From Opitutus sp. GAS368 (lineage in GTDB: Bacteria > Verrucomicrobiota > Verrucomicrobiia > Opitutales > UBA953), in the NCBI GenBank assembly GCA_943330755.2, contig CALQIY020000002.1, forward strand, positions 1 to 54,217: a stretch of DNA of 54,217 nucleotides, in the 5' to 3' direction. The notes beneath the pieces were generated by a model that saw nothing but the letters and a program-made list of their open reading frames with translations, searched no databases and had not been told where the DNA came from. How positions within the stretch are numbered: position 1 is the stretch's first letter; each line of letters opens with the position of its first letter. The translations under genes and the position numbers were made by a program. Positions 8,303 to 18,382 of this stretch are shown here, in pieces.

Positions 8303-10105
8303 GTGTTCAACCGCCGCTACCGAGCCTACTTGGTCCACCTTAAGGGGAGCCGCCGGCTTTTGGTGTTGGCGCTCTTGGCGGGCGTCTGTTTCGCGGCCAG
8401 CAGCGCGCTGGGCATCCCTTTCCTGATCGGAAAGGTCCTGCCGGCCGTCTTTGGATCGGAGGCCCAGCGGGCGGCGCCGCTGGTGGCTTTCCCCCCTTGG
8501 TTGGGGTGGAGCCCCCTTTACTTGCCGAAGGGGAACGAGGTGGCTTTTGCCGTGGCTTTTCTGCCCGCCGTCTTCTGCGTCCGGGGCCTCTCGGAATTTT
8601 CCGCCAACTACCTCCTGAACCTCGCCGGTCTGCGCGTGGTCGAGTCCGTCCGCCGCGCGGTGTTCGCCCGGCTCCAGCGGCTTCACCTGGGTTTCTTCGC
8701 CAAGTTGCCGACCGGCGATCTCCTGCAGCGGGTGATCAACGACGCCAACTCGGTCCGCACCGTCCTGGTGGACGTGTCGAACGACCTGCTGATACAGCCG
8801 CTGACGTTGTTCTTCGCCCTCGGCTACGTGACGTGGATCTGCCTGTCCAAGCCCGACGGCTACTGGTTCCTGGGTTGCCTCCTGGTCGTGCCCGCCGCGG
8901 TTTTTCTCGTGCGGTCGATCGGCACCGCCATCCAGCGCCGCGCCCGCGCCGGCCTCGCTTCGGCTTCGGACCTGAACGGCATCGCCGTGGAGAACCTGCA
9001 GTCCGCCCGCGAAGTGCGCGCGTATGGTTTGCAGGACCGCGAGTGCGCCCGGTTCGATGCCGCTAGCCGCGAGGGTCTCCGGATTCAGGCCAAGCTGGTC
9101 CGTTACGAGAAGGCCTTGTCGCCGCTCCTGGAAATCTCAGCGGCCATCGGGATTGCCTTGGCCATCGGCGTCGGGGCGGGCATCGGTTTCCGTTTCGAAG
9201 AGCTCCTCGCGCTCATCGCCGCTTTCTATTTGGCCTACGGCCCGCTGAAGCGGATCGGGTATGTGAGCAACCGCCTCAGCATGGCCGAGCCGGGCTTGGA
9301 CCGCTTGACGGAAATCCTCGAGGCGCCCATCGAGGTGGATGATGCCCCGGGGGCCCGTGCCTTGGGCCGTGTGCGCGGGGAGATCGCCTTGGACCAACTC
9401 ACTTTCGCCTATGGCGCCGAGCCGATCTTGAGCGAAGTCACGTTGCGTATTCCGGCCGGCCAGTCGGTCGCGTTGGTCGGTCCGAGCGGGGCCGGCAAGA
9501 GCACGTTCGTCAACCTCGTGCCCCGCTTCTTCGATCCGCGGTCCGGCTCGATCCGGGTGGATGGCCATGATTTGCGTTCGGTCCAGCAGGCCGATTTGCG
9601 CGCCAATATCGCTCTGGTTTCACAGGAGCCGGTGCTGTTCGACGAGACGATCGCCGAAAATATCCGGCTCGGTCGCCCCGGGGCCACGGAGGCGGAGGTC
9701 CGCGCGGCCGCCCAGTTGGCCGGTGCCTTGGAGTTCATCGAGGCCCAGCCGCAGGGCTTCGCCACGCGGGTGGGGGAGCGGGGCTCGCGCCTTTCGGGCG
9801 GCCAGCGGCAACGCATCTCCATCGCCCGCGCGTTCCTCAAGGATGCCCCGATCCTCATCCTCGATGAGGCCACCTCGGCCTTGGATACCGACACCGAGCG
9901 GAGCATCCAGCACTCCCTCGCCCAGCTCATGAAGGGGCGCACGACGCTCATCGTGGCCCACCGTTTCTCGACCATCCGTGATGTGGATCGGGTGTTGGTC
10001 TTCGAGGGTGGCCGCATCGTCGCCGACGGCCCGCGCGAAGAGGTTTACCGCACGAACGAGCTCTTTCGGCGTCTGTGGGATAATCAAGCCCAAGGCATTT
10101 CCTGA
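8303..10105 (+). CDS. ABC transporter, fused TM-ATPase, MsbA-like lipid exporter
   Basis: Walker A GPSGAGKST, LSGGQRQR signature, LDEATSALD Walker B; six-TM N-domain. Confidence 0.92.
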   Translation: MFNRRYRAYLVHLKGSRRLLVLALLAGVCFAASSALGIPFLIGKVLPAVFGSEAQRAAPLVAFPPWLGWSPLYLPKGNEVAFAVAFLPAVFCVRGLSEFSANYLLNLAGLRVVESVRRAVFARLQRLHLGFFAKLPTGDLLQRVINDANSVRTVLVDVSNDLLIQPLTLFFALGYVTWICLSKPDGYWFLGCLLVVPAAVFLVRSIGTAIQRRARAGLASASDLNGIAVENLQSAREVRAYGLQDRECARFDAASREGLRIQAKLVRYEKALSPLLEISAAIGIALAIGVGAGIGFRFEELLALIAAFYLAYGPLKRIGYVSNRLSMAEPGLDRLTEILEAPIEVDDAPGARALGRVRGEIALDQLTFAYGAEPILSEVTLRIPAGQSVALVGPSGAGKSTFVNLVPRFFDPRSGSIRVDGHDLRSVQQADLRANIALVSQEPVLFDETIAENIRLGRPGATEAEVRAAAQLAGALEFIEAQPQGFATRVGERGSRLSGGQRQRISIARAFLKDAPILILDEATSALDTDTERSIQHSLAQLMKGRTTLIVAHRFSTIRDVDRVLVFEGGRIVADGPREEVYRTNELFRRLWDNQAQGIS

Positions 10106-11112
10106 TGCGCCTCTTGGTGGTCAAGTTCTCCGGCCTGCGCGGAGCCCTCGCCACCACGGCGGCCTTCCGTTCGCTCAAGGAACGCCATCCCGGAGCGGCC
10201 GTCACCGTGGTGACGACCCCGGGGAGCGAGCCCGGCTTGGAGGGCTGTCCCATCGTGGGCGAAATCGTCGCCTTCGATCCGCAGTCCAGCGCTTGGGAAG
10301 TCTGGGCCTTGCTCAGCCATCTGCGTCGGCAGCGTTTCGACGTGGCCATCGCCTTGGGCGTGGACGCCTTGTCCCGCCGCCTCGTCGCTTGGAGCGGCGC
10401 CGCCAAACGCGCCTGCGCCGGTCGCCCCTCTTGGGGTCTGTACCCTTGGTTCCATCAGGTCGTCACGGGGACGGTGGCCGATCCGCATGAAGCGTCGCGC
10501 GACCATGCGGTCTTGGCCGCGGTCATGGGGTTGGGACATGAAGTGCCCGGGCTATGGTATGCCGCCTCGCGCATGGAGGAACACGGGTTGCTTGTGGAGC
10601 CGCGTCGCTATGCGGTGATCCACCCCGGCGCCTCGCGTGAAGACCAGGTCTTCGAAATCGACAAGTGGGCCAAGGTCGGGCGCGAGCTCGTCGCCAGCCG
10701 CCGCGTCGACCGCATCATCGTCTCCGCCGGCACCACGTCTTCCGAGCGTATCCTCGCCGAAGCCCTGTGTGGCCTCATTGGCCCCGCCGCGCAGCCGACG
10801 CGGGGTGGGTTGGGCCTTCCGCAACTCGCCAAACTCATCAGCGGTGCCCGGCTGTTCATGGGGGCGGACTCGCCCATCCTGCAACTCGCGGCGGCGGTGA
10901 ACACGCCCGTGGTGGGCGTCTTTGGGCCTTCCGACTACGTCCGTTCCCGTCCCTGGGCGGTCTTGCACCGGATCGTGCGCGTGGACACCACGCCCTTCGA
11001 GGGCGAGGACCCGGCGGATTACCGGCGGCGGATGGACCGGGCCTTGGCCCGCATCACCCCCGATCAAGTGATCCGCGCGGCCGAAGAGGTCCTGCAGTTG
11101 AGCGCGCCTTGA
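10105..11112 (+). CDS. Glycosyltransferase family 9 (heptosyltransferase-like)
   Basis: MRLLVVKFSGLRGALATTAAFRSLKERHPGAAVTVVTT; GADSPILQLAAAVNTPVVGVFGPSD. Confidence 0.88.
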   Translation: MRLLVVKFSGLRGALATTAAFRSLKERHPGAAVTVVTTPGSEPGLEGCPIVGEIVAFDPQSSAWEVWALLSHLRRQRFDVAIALGVDALSRRLVAWSGAAKRACAGRPSWGLYPWFHQVVTGTVADPHEASRDHAVLAAVMGLGHEVPGLWYAASRMEEHGLLVEPRRYAVIHPGASREDQVFEIDKWAKVGRELVASRRVDRIIVSAGTTSSERILAEALCGLIGPAAQPTRGGLGLPQLAKLISGARLFMGADSPILQLAAAVNTPVVGVFGPSDYVRSRPWAVLHRIVRVDTTPFEGEDPADYRRRMDRALARITPDQVIRAAEEVLQLSAP

Positions 11113-11155
11113 TGCGTTCGCTTGACCCCGGTCGGCGGTCTTGGACTGTAGGCCT

Positions 11156-12577
11156 GTGAGCGTCGCGAGTTCCCATTACGATGCGGTCATCATCGGCGCC
11201 GGCATGTCCGGCCTCGCCGCGGCGGTGCGTCTCGGGATGTTCGGGCAGAAGGTCCTCGTCCTCGAGCGGCACAACGCCGCGGGTGGCCTGAATTCCTTTT
11301 ACGCCCGCGGGCAGCGCAAGTACGACGTGGGCCTGCACGCGCTCACCAATTGGGTGCCCGAGGGAGCCAAGGGGGCCCCTTTGGTCAAGCTCATGCGCCA
11401 GCTCCGCATTCGCCGGGAAGAGCTCGACCTTTGCCCGCAGGTGGGCTCGCGCGTCACCATGGCGGGCCGGAACCTGCGCGTGAACAATTGCTTCGCGGAT
11501 TTCGAGGCGGACGTCGCCCGCGAATTCCCCCGTTCCATCGATCGCTTCCGCGCGTTGGACGCGTACCTGTCGGGCTTGGATGAGGCGGCCTTGGAGGCGC
11601 CGGGGGGCTCGGCCCGCGCGCTGCTGGATGAACGCCTCGGTGACCCGCTCCTGCGCGACATGCTGCTGCTCCCGACTTGTTTCTACGGTAGCGCGGTCGA
11701 GGACGACATCGAGGTCTCGCAGTTCGCGGTCATGTGGCGTTCCTTGTTCAAGGAAGGCTTTGCGCGTCCGTTCATCGGCGTCCGCCAGGTCATTCGTTTG
11801 CTCGTCGACCGTTGCCGTGAGCATGGCGTCGAACGGCGCATGAAGTGCGGCGTCCGGCGCCTGGAGGTCCGCGGCGAGCGCGTGGCGGCGCTCATCTTGG
11901 ATGACGGCACCGAGGTCACCGCCGAGCGCGTGTACTCCTCGGCGGGCGCCGTCGAGACCTTGCGCCTACGCTCCGACCAAGCGCCCCTTGTCGGCGCGAG
12001 CGAGGTCGGTCGGCTGGGTTACGCGGAGACGATCGCCACCTACGAGCCTCAGGCCTTTGCCGGGTTTGGCTGGCAGGATACGATCGTCTTCTTCTGTGAT
12101 GACGAACGCTTTTCTTACCGGGCCCCGGCGGACTTGGTCGACCCGCGTTCCGGCGTCATCTGCATCCCCAATAATTACCAGTACGGCCCCGGCCGCGCGC
12201 TGGATGAAGGCTGGTTGCGCGTCACCGCCCTGGCCAACCATGACGCCTGGTGCCGTTTGCCTGAAGACGAATACCTCGCACACAAGCAGGCTTGGTGCAC
12301 GCGCCTCAACCGCGTCGCGCGGGCGCACCTCCCGGCGGTCACGGACGCCGTGCATGACGCGGCGCAGACCTCGACGGACGTCTTCACCCCCCGGACCGTC
12401 CGGAAGTTCACGGGTCACCTGAACGGCGCCATCTATGGGGCTCCCGCCAAGCACCGGGATGGCCGGACGGATGTCGCCAACCTCTTTCTCATCGGCACGG
12501 ACCAAGGCTTCTTGGGCGTGACCGGCGCAATGCTTTCTGGTATTTCGATGGCCAACCTGCATGGTTTGAAGGCCTGA
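11156..12577 (+). CDS. CrtI/phytoene desaturase-like FAD-dependent oxidoreductase
   Basis: DAVIIGAGMSGLAAAVRLGMFGQKVLVLERHNAAGGLNSF dinucleotide-binding motif; LFLIGTDQGFLGVTGAMLSG C-terminus; GTG start preferred over ATG 11141 because of promoter position. Confidence 0.85.
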   Translation: MSVASSHYDAVIIGAGMSGLAAAVRLGMFGQKVLVLERHNAAGGLNSFYARGQRKYDVGLHALTNWVPEGAKGAPLVKLMRQLRIRREELDLCPQVGSRVTMAGRNLRVNNCFADFEADVAREFPRSIDRFRALDAYLSGLDEAALEAPGGSARALLDERLGDPLLRDMLLLPTCFYGSAVEDDIEVSQFAVMWRSLFKEGFARPFIGVRQVIRLLVDRCREHGVERRMKCGVRRLEVRGERVAALILDDGTEVTAERVYSSAGAVETLRLRSDQAPLVGASEVGRLGYAETIATYEPQAFAGFGWQDTIVFFCDDERFSYRAPADLVDPRSGVICIPNNYQYGPGRALDEGWLRVTALANHDAWCRLPEDEYLAHKQAWCTRLNRVARAHLPAVTDAVHDAAQTSTDVFTPRTVRKFTGHLNGAIYGAPAKHRDGRTDVANLFLIGTDQGFLGVTGAMLSGISMANLHGLKA

Positions 12578-12587
12578 CCCTTTCCCC

Positions 12588-13922
12588 ATGAGCCAGCCTG
12601 ATTTCTCGACTGCCCCCCGTCCCTTATGGCGTGACCTCCTGCAGCCGGCCGTGATCGTCGGCGCCCTCGGCTACTTCGTCGATATCTACGACCTCACGCT
12701 CTTCATGACCGTGCGCGAGAAGAGCCTCGGGCCAATCAGTGAAGGCGGGCTTGGGTTGGAGCACCTCATTTCCGGTGCGCCCTGGTATATGGACCTGCTT
12801 TCCTGGCAGATGGCGGGCATGCTCCTCGGTGGCATCTTCTTCGGCATCCTCGGCGACCGCATGGGTCGCCTGACGACCCTCTTCGGTTCCATCCTGCTCT
12901 ATTCGGTCGCGAACATCGCCAACGGCATGGTCGATACCTTCGGTGCCTACGCCGCTTGGCGGTTCATCGCCGGCATCGGCTTGGCCGGCGAGCTCGGCGG
13001 ATGCATCGCGCTCGTCTCCGAGACGTTGTCCAAGGAGCGCCGCGGCTACGGCACCGCCTTGGTGGCGACGGTGGGGGTCTTCGGCGCCGTCGTGGCCGGT
13101 TACATGGCCGATCATGTCGATGCCATCGGCGCGGTCTTCGGTACGGCCGGTTGGCGCATGAGCTACTACATCGGCGGCGGCTTGGGTCTGGCCTTGTTGC
13201 TCCTGCGCGTCGGCGTGCATGAGTCCGGCATGTTCCGGCATGCCAAGGAGTCGGCCGGTGAAGGCTCGATTGCCCGCGGCAATTTCTTCGCCCTGTTCAC
13301 GGATCGCGAACGCTTCGCGCGTTACGCCCGTTGCGTGCTCATCGGCCTGCCCACCTGGTTCATGATCGGCATCCTCGTCCAACGCGCGGCCACCGTTTTC
13401 GCCCCGGCGGCCGGCATCCAGGGTGAGAAGGTGCAGACGAATTGGGCCGTGGCGGCGTTCTACCTTGGTTTGACCTTCGGGGACCTCGCGAGCGGCGTCG
13501 CCAGCCAGCTGCTGAAGTCGCGCAAGAAGGTCGTCGCCGCGTTCCTCCTCTTCAGCCTCCTGTGCGTCGGCGTTTACCTCTACGGCACCGATGGTTGGAC
13601 GACCACGGCTTACTACCGCCTCATCTTCCTCATGGGCTTCGGCATGGGCTACTGGGCCCTGTTCGTCACCATCGCGGCGGAACAGTTCGGCACGAACCTG
13701 CGCGCCACCGTGGCGACGACCGTCCCCAATTTCGCGCGCGGCTCCCTGGTGCTGCTGACCTTCTTCTTCACCATGCTCATCGGGACGAAGGCTGCCCCGA
13801 ACTACGCCCCGTCGACGGCGGGGGTCATCCTGGGCGCCGTCTGTTTCGGAGCGGCCTTCTTGGCGCTTTGGAAGATGGAAGAGACCTACGGCAAGGACCT
13901 CGACTATCAGGAGCAGAAGTGA
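12588..13922 (+). CDS. MFS transporter
   Basis: 12-TM protein; GGIFFGILGDRMGRLTTLFGSILLYS motif A. Confidence 0.9.
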   Translation: MSQPDFSTAPRPLWRDLLQPAVIVGALGYFVDIYDLTLFMTVREKSLGPISEGGLGLEHLISGAPWYMDLLSWQMAGMLLGGIFFGILGDRMGRLTTLFGSILLYSVANIANGMVDTFGAYAAWRFIAGIGLAGELGGCIALVSETLSKERRGYGTALVATVGVFGAVVAGYMADHVDAIGAVFGTAGWRMSYYIGGGLGLALLLLRVGVHESGMFRHAKESAGEGSIARGNFFALFTDRERFARYARCVLIGLPTWFMIGILVQRAATVFAPAAGIQGEKVQTNWAVAAFYLGLTFGDLASGVASQLLKSRKKVVAAFLLFSLLCVGVYLYGTDGWTTTAYYRLIFLMGFGMGYWALFVTIAAEQFGTNLRATVATTVPNFARGSLVLLTFFFTMLIGTKAAPNYAPSTAGVILGAVCFGAAFLALWKMEETYGKDLDYQEQK

Positions 13923-13925
13923 CGC

Positions 13926-14999
13926 TTACTTCTGCGCGCTCGGCGCGGGGCGGTCGGCCACGCAGCGGAAGCCCGCGTGGTTCGTCGACGTCAACGTGTC
14001 GAGCCCTTGGCGCGACCCCACGCGGAAGCGGAAGCAGTAGCCGACGTCGCAGAGCCAGGAGCCGCCGCGGATGACGTGTTGGCCGAAGCCCGTTTGCTCG
14101 GGGTCGTAACCGATGGCGGGGCCGAGCGGATTCACGGCCGGCGAGATCTTGTAGAAGTCAGGGTGATACCAGTCCTCGCACATTTCCCAGACGTTACCCG
14201 CCACGTCGTAGAGGCCGTAGCCGTTCGGCGGGAAGCTGGCGACCGGTGCGACGCTCTGGAACCCATCCTCCCCCGTGTCATTGGCCGGGAACGTGCCTTG
14301 CCAGTGGTTGCAGAGGATCTTGCCGTTGGGGCGTTCTTCGGCGCCCCAGACGTAGGGCATGTCCTTGAGGCCGCCCCGCGCGGCGAATTCCCATTCGGCT
14401 TCCGTCGGGAGGCGCTTGCCGGCCCAAGTCGCGAAGGCATGCACATCTTTCCAGGTCAGGCAAATGACCGGGTGGTTCATGCGTCGCTCAATGGATGAAC
14501 CCGGACCCTCGGGCGTCCGCCAGGTCGCCCCCGCCGTGAATTTCCACCACGGCAGGTTGCCGCTCGCGCCGCATTGGAAAGGGTCGACGCCTTGGACGCG
14601 CTTGAAGATGAGCGAGCCCCCCTTGAGGTATTCCGCCGGGGCGTTGGGGAACTCCGCGGCGCTGAGGTCCTTCTCGGCGTCGGTGACATAGCCCGTGGCT
14701 TGGACGAAGGCCGCGAATTGCTGGTTGGTCACCTCGGTTTCATCCATCCAGAAGCCCTTGACCTGGACATCGTGCGCGGGTCCTTCTTCCTTATGTTTGT
14801 CGTCGACGTTGCCGGTGCCCATCCGGAATTCCCCGCCGGGAATCCAGACCATCTTGCAGACGTTCGTAGGGTCCACCGCGGGGGTGCGGTTCATCCAGTA
14901 GAAGAGTCCGACCGGCAGCAGCATGAAGCAGGCGGTGGCCACGATGAGCGTGGTGCGGGCCCGCGCGGCCGGGCTGTCGGCTTCTTCGGTGGTTTCCAT
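13926..14999 (-). CDS. Formylglycine-generating enzyme family protein with N-terminal TM anchor
   Basis: VWIPGGEFRMGTG..., AGNVWEMCEDWY, HVIRGGSWLCDVGYCFRFRVGSRQGLDTLTSTNHAGFRC. Confidence 0.92.
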   Translation of the reverse strand: METTEEADSPAARARTTLIVATACFMLLPVGLFYWMNRTPAVDPTNVCKMVWIPGGEFRMGTGNVDDKHKEEGPAHDVQVKGFWMDETEVTNQQFAAFVQATGYVTDAEKDLSAAEFPNAPAEYLKGGSLIFKRVQGVDPFQCGASGNLPWWKFTAGATWRTPEGPGSSIERRMNHPVICLTWKDVHAFATWAGKRLPTEAEWEFAARGGLKDMPYVWGAEERPNGKILCNHWQGTFPANDTGEDGFQSVAPVASFPPNGYGLYDVAGNVWEMCEDWYHPDFYKISPAVNPLGPAIGYDPEQTGFGQHVIRGGSWLCDVGYCFRFRVGSRQGLDTLTSTNHAGFRCVADRPAPSAQK

Positions 15000-15121
15000 G
15001 GGGATGGGTGGGGTAGGGATAACCCCTGTTCTCGACGCGGTCGACCCTTTCTTATTTTTCCTCCGTCCGGACGGATATCGCCTCGCCCTTGGCCGCGTGG
15101 GGGTATTAGACCAAAGTCACC

Positions 15122-15691
15122 ATGAGTTCGTCCCAAGAAGAGGTCCTCCAAATCTTCCGTGACTCCCGCGCCCTCCTGACGGGGCATTTCGTCCTGCGTT
15201 CCGGCCTGCATAGCGGCCACTTCTTCCAGTGCGCCCAGGTTTGCCAGTACATGGATAAGGTCACGCGCCTCATCGAACTGCTCCGTCCCAAGTTGGCGGC
15301 GCACCCCTGTGACGTCGTCCTGGCTCCCGCCATGGGCGGCTTGGTCGTCGGTCAGGAACTCGCTCGCCAGCTCGGCGTCCGCTTTATCTTCGTGGAGAAG
15401 GAGAACGACCGCTTGGTCTTGCGCCGCAACTTCACCTTCCGCCCGGGCGAACGCGTCCTGATCGCCGAGGATGTCGTCACCCGCGGGGGGCGCGTGCAGG
15501 AGTGCCTCGACATCGTCGCCCAGCAAGGGGCGACCACGGTCGCCGTGACGAGCTTGGTCGACCGGTCCGGCGGACAGACCAAGTTCACGGTGCCTTTCAT
15601 CGCTTTACTGGAACTGACTTTCCCGACTTACGCCGCCGACCAGGTGCCGGCTGAATTGGCGAAGATTCCGGCCACCAAGCCGGGGTCGTAA
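15122..15691 (+). CDS. pyrE: Orotate phosphoribosyltransferase
   Basis: LTGHFVLRSGLHSGHFFQCAQV; PRPP loop RVLIAEDVVTRGGRVQE. Confidence 0.9.
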   Translation: MSSSQEEVLQIFRDSRALLTGHFVLRSGLHSGHFFQCAQVCQYMDKVTRLIELLRPKLAAHPCDVVLAPAMGGLVVGQELARQLGVRFIFVEKENDRLVLRRNFTFRPGERVLIAEDVVTRGGRVQECLDIVAQQGATTVAVTSLVDRSGGQTKFTVPFIALLELTFPTYAADQVPAELAKIPATKPGS

Positions 15692-15799
15692 GAGGCGGGC
15701 GAGGCCGGTCTGGCGGGCTAAATTGCCCGTAAAACGGGACCTTATGCCTTGTGCCTTGCACCCGGCGGGCCTCTTCCCTACGCCCACTGCTTACTTTCC

Positions 15800-17557
15800 A
15801 TGGATCGCAAGAATCTCTTTCTAGGTCTCGGCTGCGTCTCGCTGGCCCTGTTCCTCTACGTCTTAAACGCCCCGAAGCCGGCTCCGGTCGTCCCGGGTGC
15901 CCCTAAGGTCGTCGAAACCGCCGCCGCCGGTAAGGTCGCTCCGGTGGTCGCTCCGGTTGCCCCAGCCCCTGGCGCCGTCGGCGCCATCAATCCTGCCGAC
16001 GCTAAACGCGTCACGCTCGAAAACGGCTACGTCAAGGTCACCTTCACTTCCCGTGGGGGCGCCATCGAGAAGGTCGAGCTCCTCAAGCAGTTCGCCGATA
16101 CCGAGCGCAAGGCCAAGGTCGTCTTCAACGACAACAACCAGGACTCCGCCCTGGCTCTGGGGGTGCGCAATGCGCTGACGAATAAGGTCGAGCCGGTCTA
16201 CTCCGAGTTTGTCGCGAACGTCGATGAGAAGGCCCGCGCGGTCACCTTCACGGGCAAGCTGCCGGACGGCACCCGCGTGGTCCGCCGGTTCGCCCTTAAC
16301 CTTGGCGAAAAGGAGGGCGAAGAGCCCTACGCGGTTCGCTTCAGCACCCAGGTCGTCCCCTCCGCGGCCGGCGTCGCGGCTACGCGCGTCTGGCTGTCCA
16401 CGGGTTGCTGGAACTTGACCGCCGGTGACACCATCAACCAGTACATCTCGGTCTTGGCCCATGATGGCGATGACCTGACCCGCGTCGGCACCGAGGTCTT
16501 CAAGGACTCGAGCGGCTTCTTCGGTCTGGGGTCGCATAAGGCCGTCGCCGAGCAACCGGCCGCGGCGGTCGGCAAGCCCTACCAGTGGGTCTCGTCGGGC
16601 AATCAATTCTTTGCTTCCATCGTCCATGTCGACGCCGCCAGCCGTGGCACCCGTTCCGAGCTCCTCGCCCGGCCGGTCGATTTCACCAAGGATGCCCATG
16701 GGATCCAAGCCTTTGCCTATTGGGAAAGCCCCGTGGCCGGCGATGCCTCCATCACGACGGAGGGCAACTTCTTCGTTGGGCCGAAGGAGTACGCCCGCGT
16801 CTCGGCCTTGGCGGACGGTCAGGTCGCCGTGCTGCAGTTCTCGAAGATCCTCGGGTTCATTTCCTTCGGCGCCATCTGCAAGCTCCTCTTGGCCTGCCTC
16901 GGCGGGGTGCACGCCTTGCTGACCTGGACGGGCGGTTGGTCGTGGGGTTGGGCCATCGTCATCCTGACGGTCCTCATCAAAATCATCACCTGGCCGCTCA
17001 CCGCCGCGCAGCAGCGCAGCGCCCTGAAGATGCAGCAGTTCGCCGGCCCGATGAAGGAGCTGCGCGAGAAGTACAAGGACAACTCCGAGAAGCTGAACAA
17101 GGAGATGATGAAGCTCTACCAGGAGCATAAGATCAATCCCTTCGCCGGTTGCTTGCCGATCCTGATCCAGATCCCCGTCTTCTTCGGTCTCTACACCGCA
17201 TTCCAGACCACGGTGGAGCTCCGCCTGGAATCCTTCCTTTGGATCCATGATTTGGCCGCGCCGGACACGGTCTTCCACATCGGCAGCTTCGGCGTGAACA
17301 TCCTCCCGATCCTCATGGGCATCACCATGTGGATCTCGATGAAGATGACCCCGAATCCCTCGGCGGACGACACCCAGAAGATCATCATGTACACGATGGC
17401 CTTGGTCTTCCCGGTCATCTGTTACTCGCTCCCGGCCGCCTTACCGCTGTATATGACGGTGCAGAACCTGTTGACCATCCTGCAGGCCAAGATGACCCCG
17501 AATCCCACGGCGGAAGTGGTCGTCGTCGAGCCCCGCACGAAGAAGGCTAAAGGCTGA
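15800..17557 (+). CDS. yidC: Membrane protein insertase YidC
   Basis: MDRKNLFLGLGCVSLALFLYVLN; GWSWGWAIVILTVLIKIITWPLTAAQQRSALKMQQFAGPMKELREKYKDNSEKLNKEMMKLYQEHKINPFAGCLPILIQIPVFFGLY. Confidence 0.96.
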   Translation: MDRKNLFLGLGCVSLALFLYVLNAPKPAPVVPGAPKVVETAAAGKVAPVVAPVAPAPGAVGAINPADAKRVTLENGYVKVTFTSRGGAIEKVELLKQFADTERKAKVVFNDNNQDSALALGVRNALTNKVEPVYSEFVANVDEKARAVTFTGKLPDGTRVVRRFALNLGEKEGEEPYAVRFSTQVVPSAAGVAATRVWLSTGCWNLTAGDTINQYISVLAHDGDDLTRVGTEVFKDSSGFFGLGSHKAVAEQPAAAVGKPYQWVSSGNQFFASIVHVDAASRGTRSELLARPVDFTKDAHGIQAFAYWESPVAGDASITTEGNFFVGPKEYARVSALADGQVAVLQFSKILGFISFGAICKLLLACLGGVHALLTWTGGWSWGWAIVILTVLIKIITWPLTAAQQRSALKMQQFAGPMKELREKYKDNSEKLNKEMMKLYQEHKINPFAGCLPILIQIPVFFGLYTAFQTTVELRLESFLWIHDLAAPDTVFHIGSFGVNILPILMGITMWISMKMTPNPSADDTQKIIMYTMALVFPVICYSLPAALPLYMTVQNLLTILQAKMTPNPTAEVVVVEPRTKKAKG

Positions 17558-17578
17558 TTTTTCCACCCCCATACTCCC

Positions 17579-18319
17579 ATGTCAGGTCATAGCAAATGGC
17601 ACACGACCAAGCGGCATAAGGCCGTCATCGACGCTAAGCGCGGCAAGATCTTCTCCGTGCTGGCGAAGGAAATCACCCTCGCCGCGCGCGCCGGCGGCGG
17701 CAGCCCGGAGAGCAATGCCCGTCTCCGCACCTTGATGGATAAGGCCCGCGCGGCGAACATGCCGTCGGATAACATCAAGCGGGCGGTCCAGAAGGGCACC
17801 GGCGAAATCCCCGGCGTCACCTACGAAGAGATCACCTATGAAGGCTACGCCCCCGGGGGCGTCGGCATCATCGTGGAAGTCACGACCGACAACAAGAACC
17901 GCGCCGCGGCCGAAGTCCGCCAAGCGTTCAACGACAACGGTGGCAACATGGCCCAGACCGGCGCCGTCTCCCATAGCTTCCAGCGCAAGGGCCAGATCCT
18001 GATCGGGGCCTCGCAAATCTCCGAAGACCAGCTGATGGAGCTCGCCCTCGAAGCCGGGGCCGACGACATCATCAACAACGGCGATCACTTCGAAGTCCTC
18101 TGCGCCATCGCTTCATACGATTCCGTCGCCAAGGCCTTGCAGGAGAAAGCGCTGAAGCCGGAATCCAGCGAAATTGCCTACGTCACGAGCATCCCCGTGC
18201 CCGTGAGCGATGCCGCGATCGCCAAGCAGGTCCTGGAACTCATCGATGCCTTGGAGGCCTTGGACGACGTCAAGGCCGTCCACGGCAATCAGGAGATCGA
18301 CGAGAAGTTGCTCGGGTAG
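17579..18319 (+). CDS. YebC/PmpR family regulator
   Basis: MSGHSKWHTTKRHKAVIDAKRGKIFSVLAKEITLAARAGGGSPESNARLRTLMDKARAANMPSDNI. Confidence 0.96.
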   Translation: MSGHSKWHTTKRHKAVIDAKRGKIFSVLAKEITLAARAGGGSPESNARLRTLMDKARAANMPSDNIKRAVQKGTGEIPGVTYEEITYEGYAPGGVGIIVEVTTDNKNRAAAEVRQAFNDNGGNMAQTGAVSHSFQRKGQILIGASQISEDQLMELALEAGADDIINNGDHFEVLCAIASYDSVAKALQEKALKPESSEIAYVTSIPVPVSDAAIAKQVLELIDALEALDDVKAVHGNQEIDEKLLG

Positions 18320-18350
18320 GCCGATTTCCGGCTTCCCAGAGCGATGCCTT

Positions 18351-18382
18351 GAGGCCACCCTGTCGGGGTGGCCTCTTCTTCT
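18351..18382 (+). terminator. Intrinsic terminator after yebC
   Basis: GAGGCCACCC-TGTC-GGGGTGGCCTC then TTCTTCTT; overlaps nominal GTG start of the NUDIX ORF. Confidence 0.7.

Noticed and set aside
15863-17278. 471-aa minus-strand ORF
   Set aside because: Antisense shadow of yidC.
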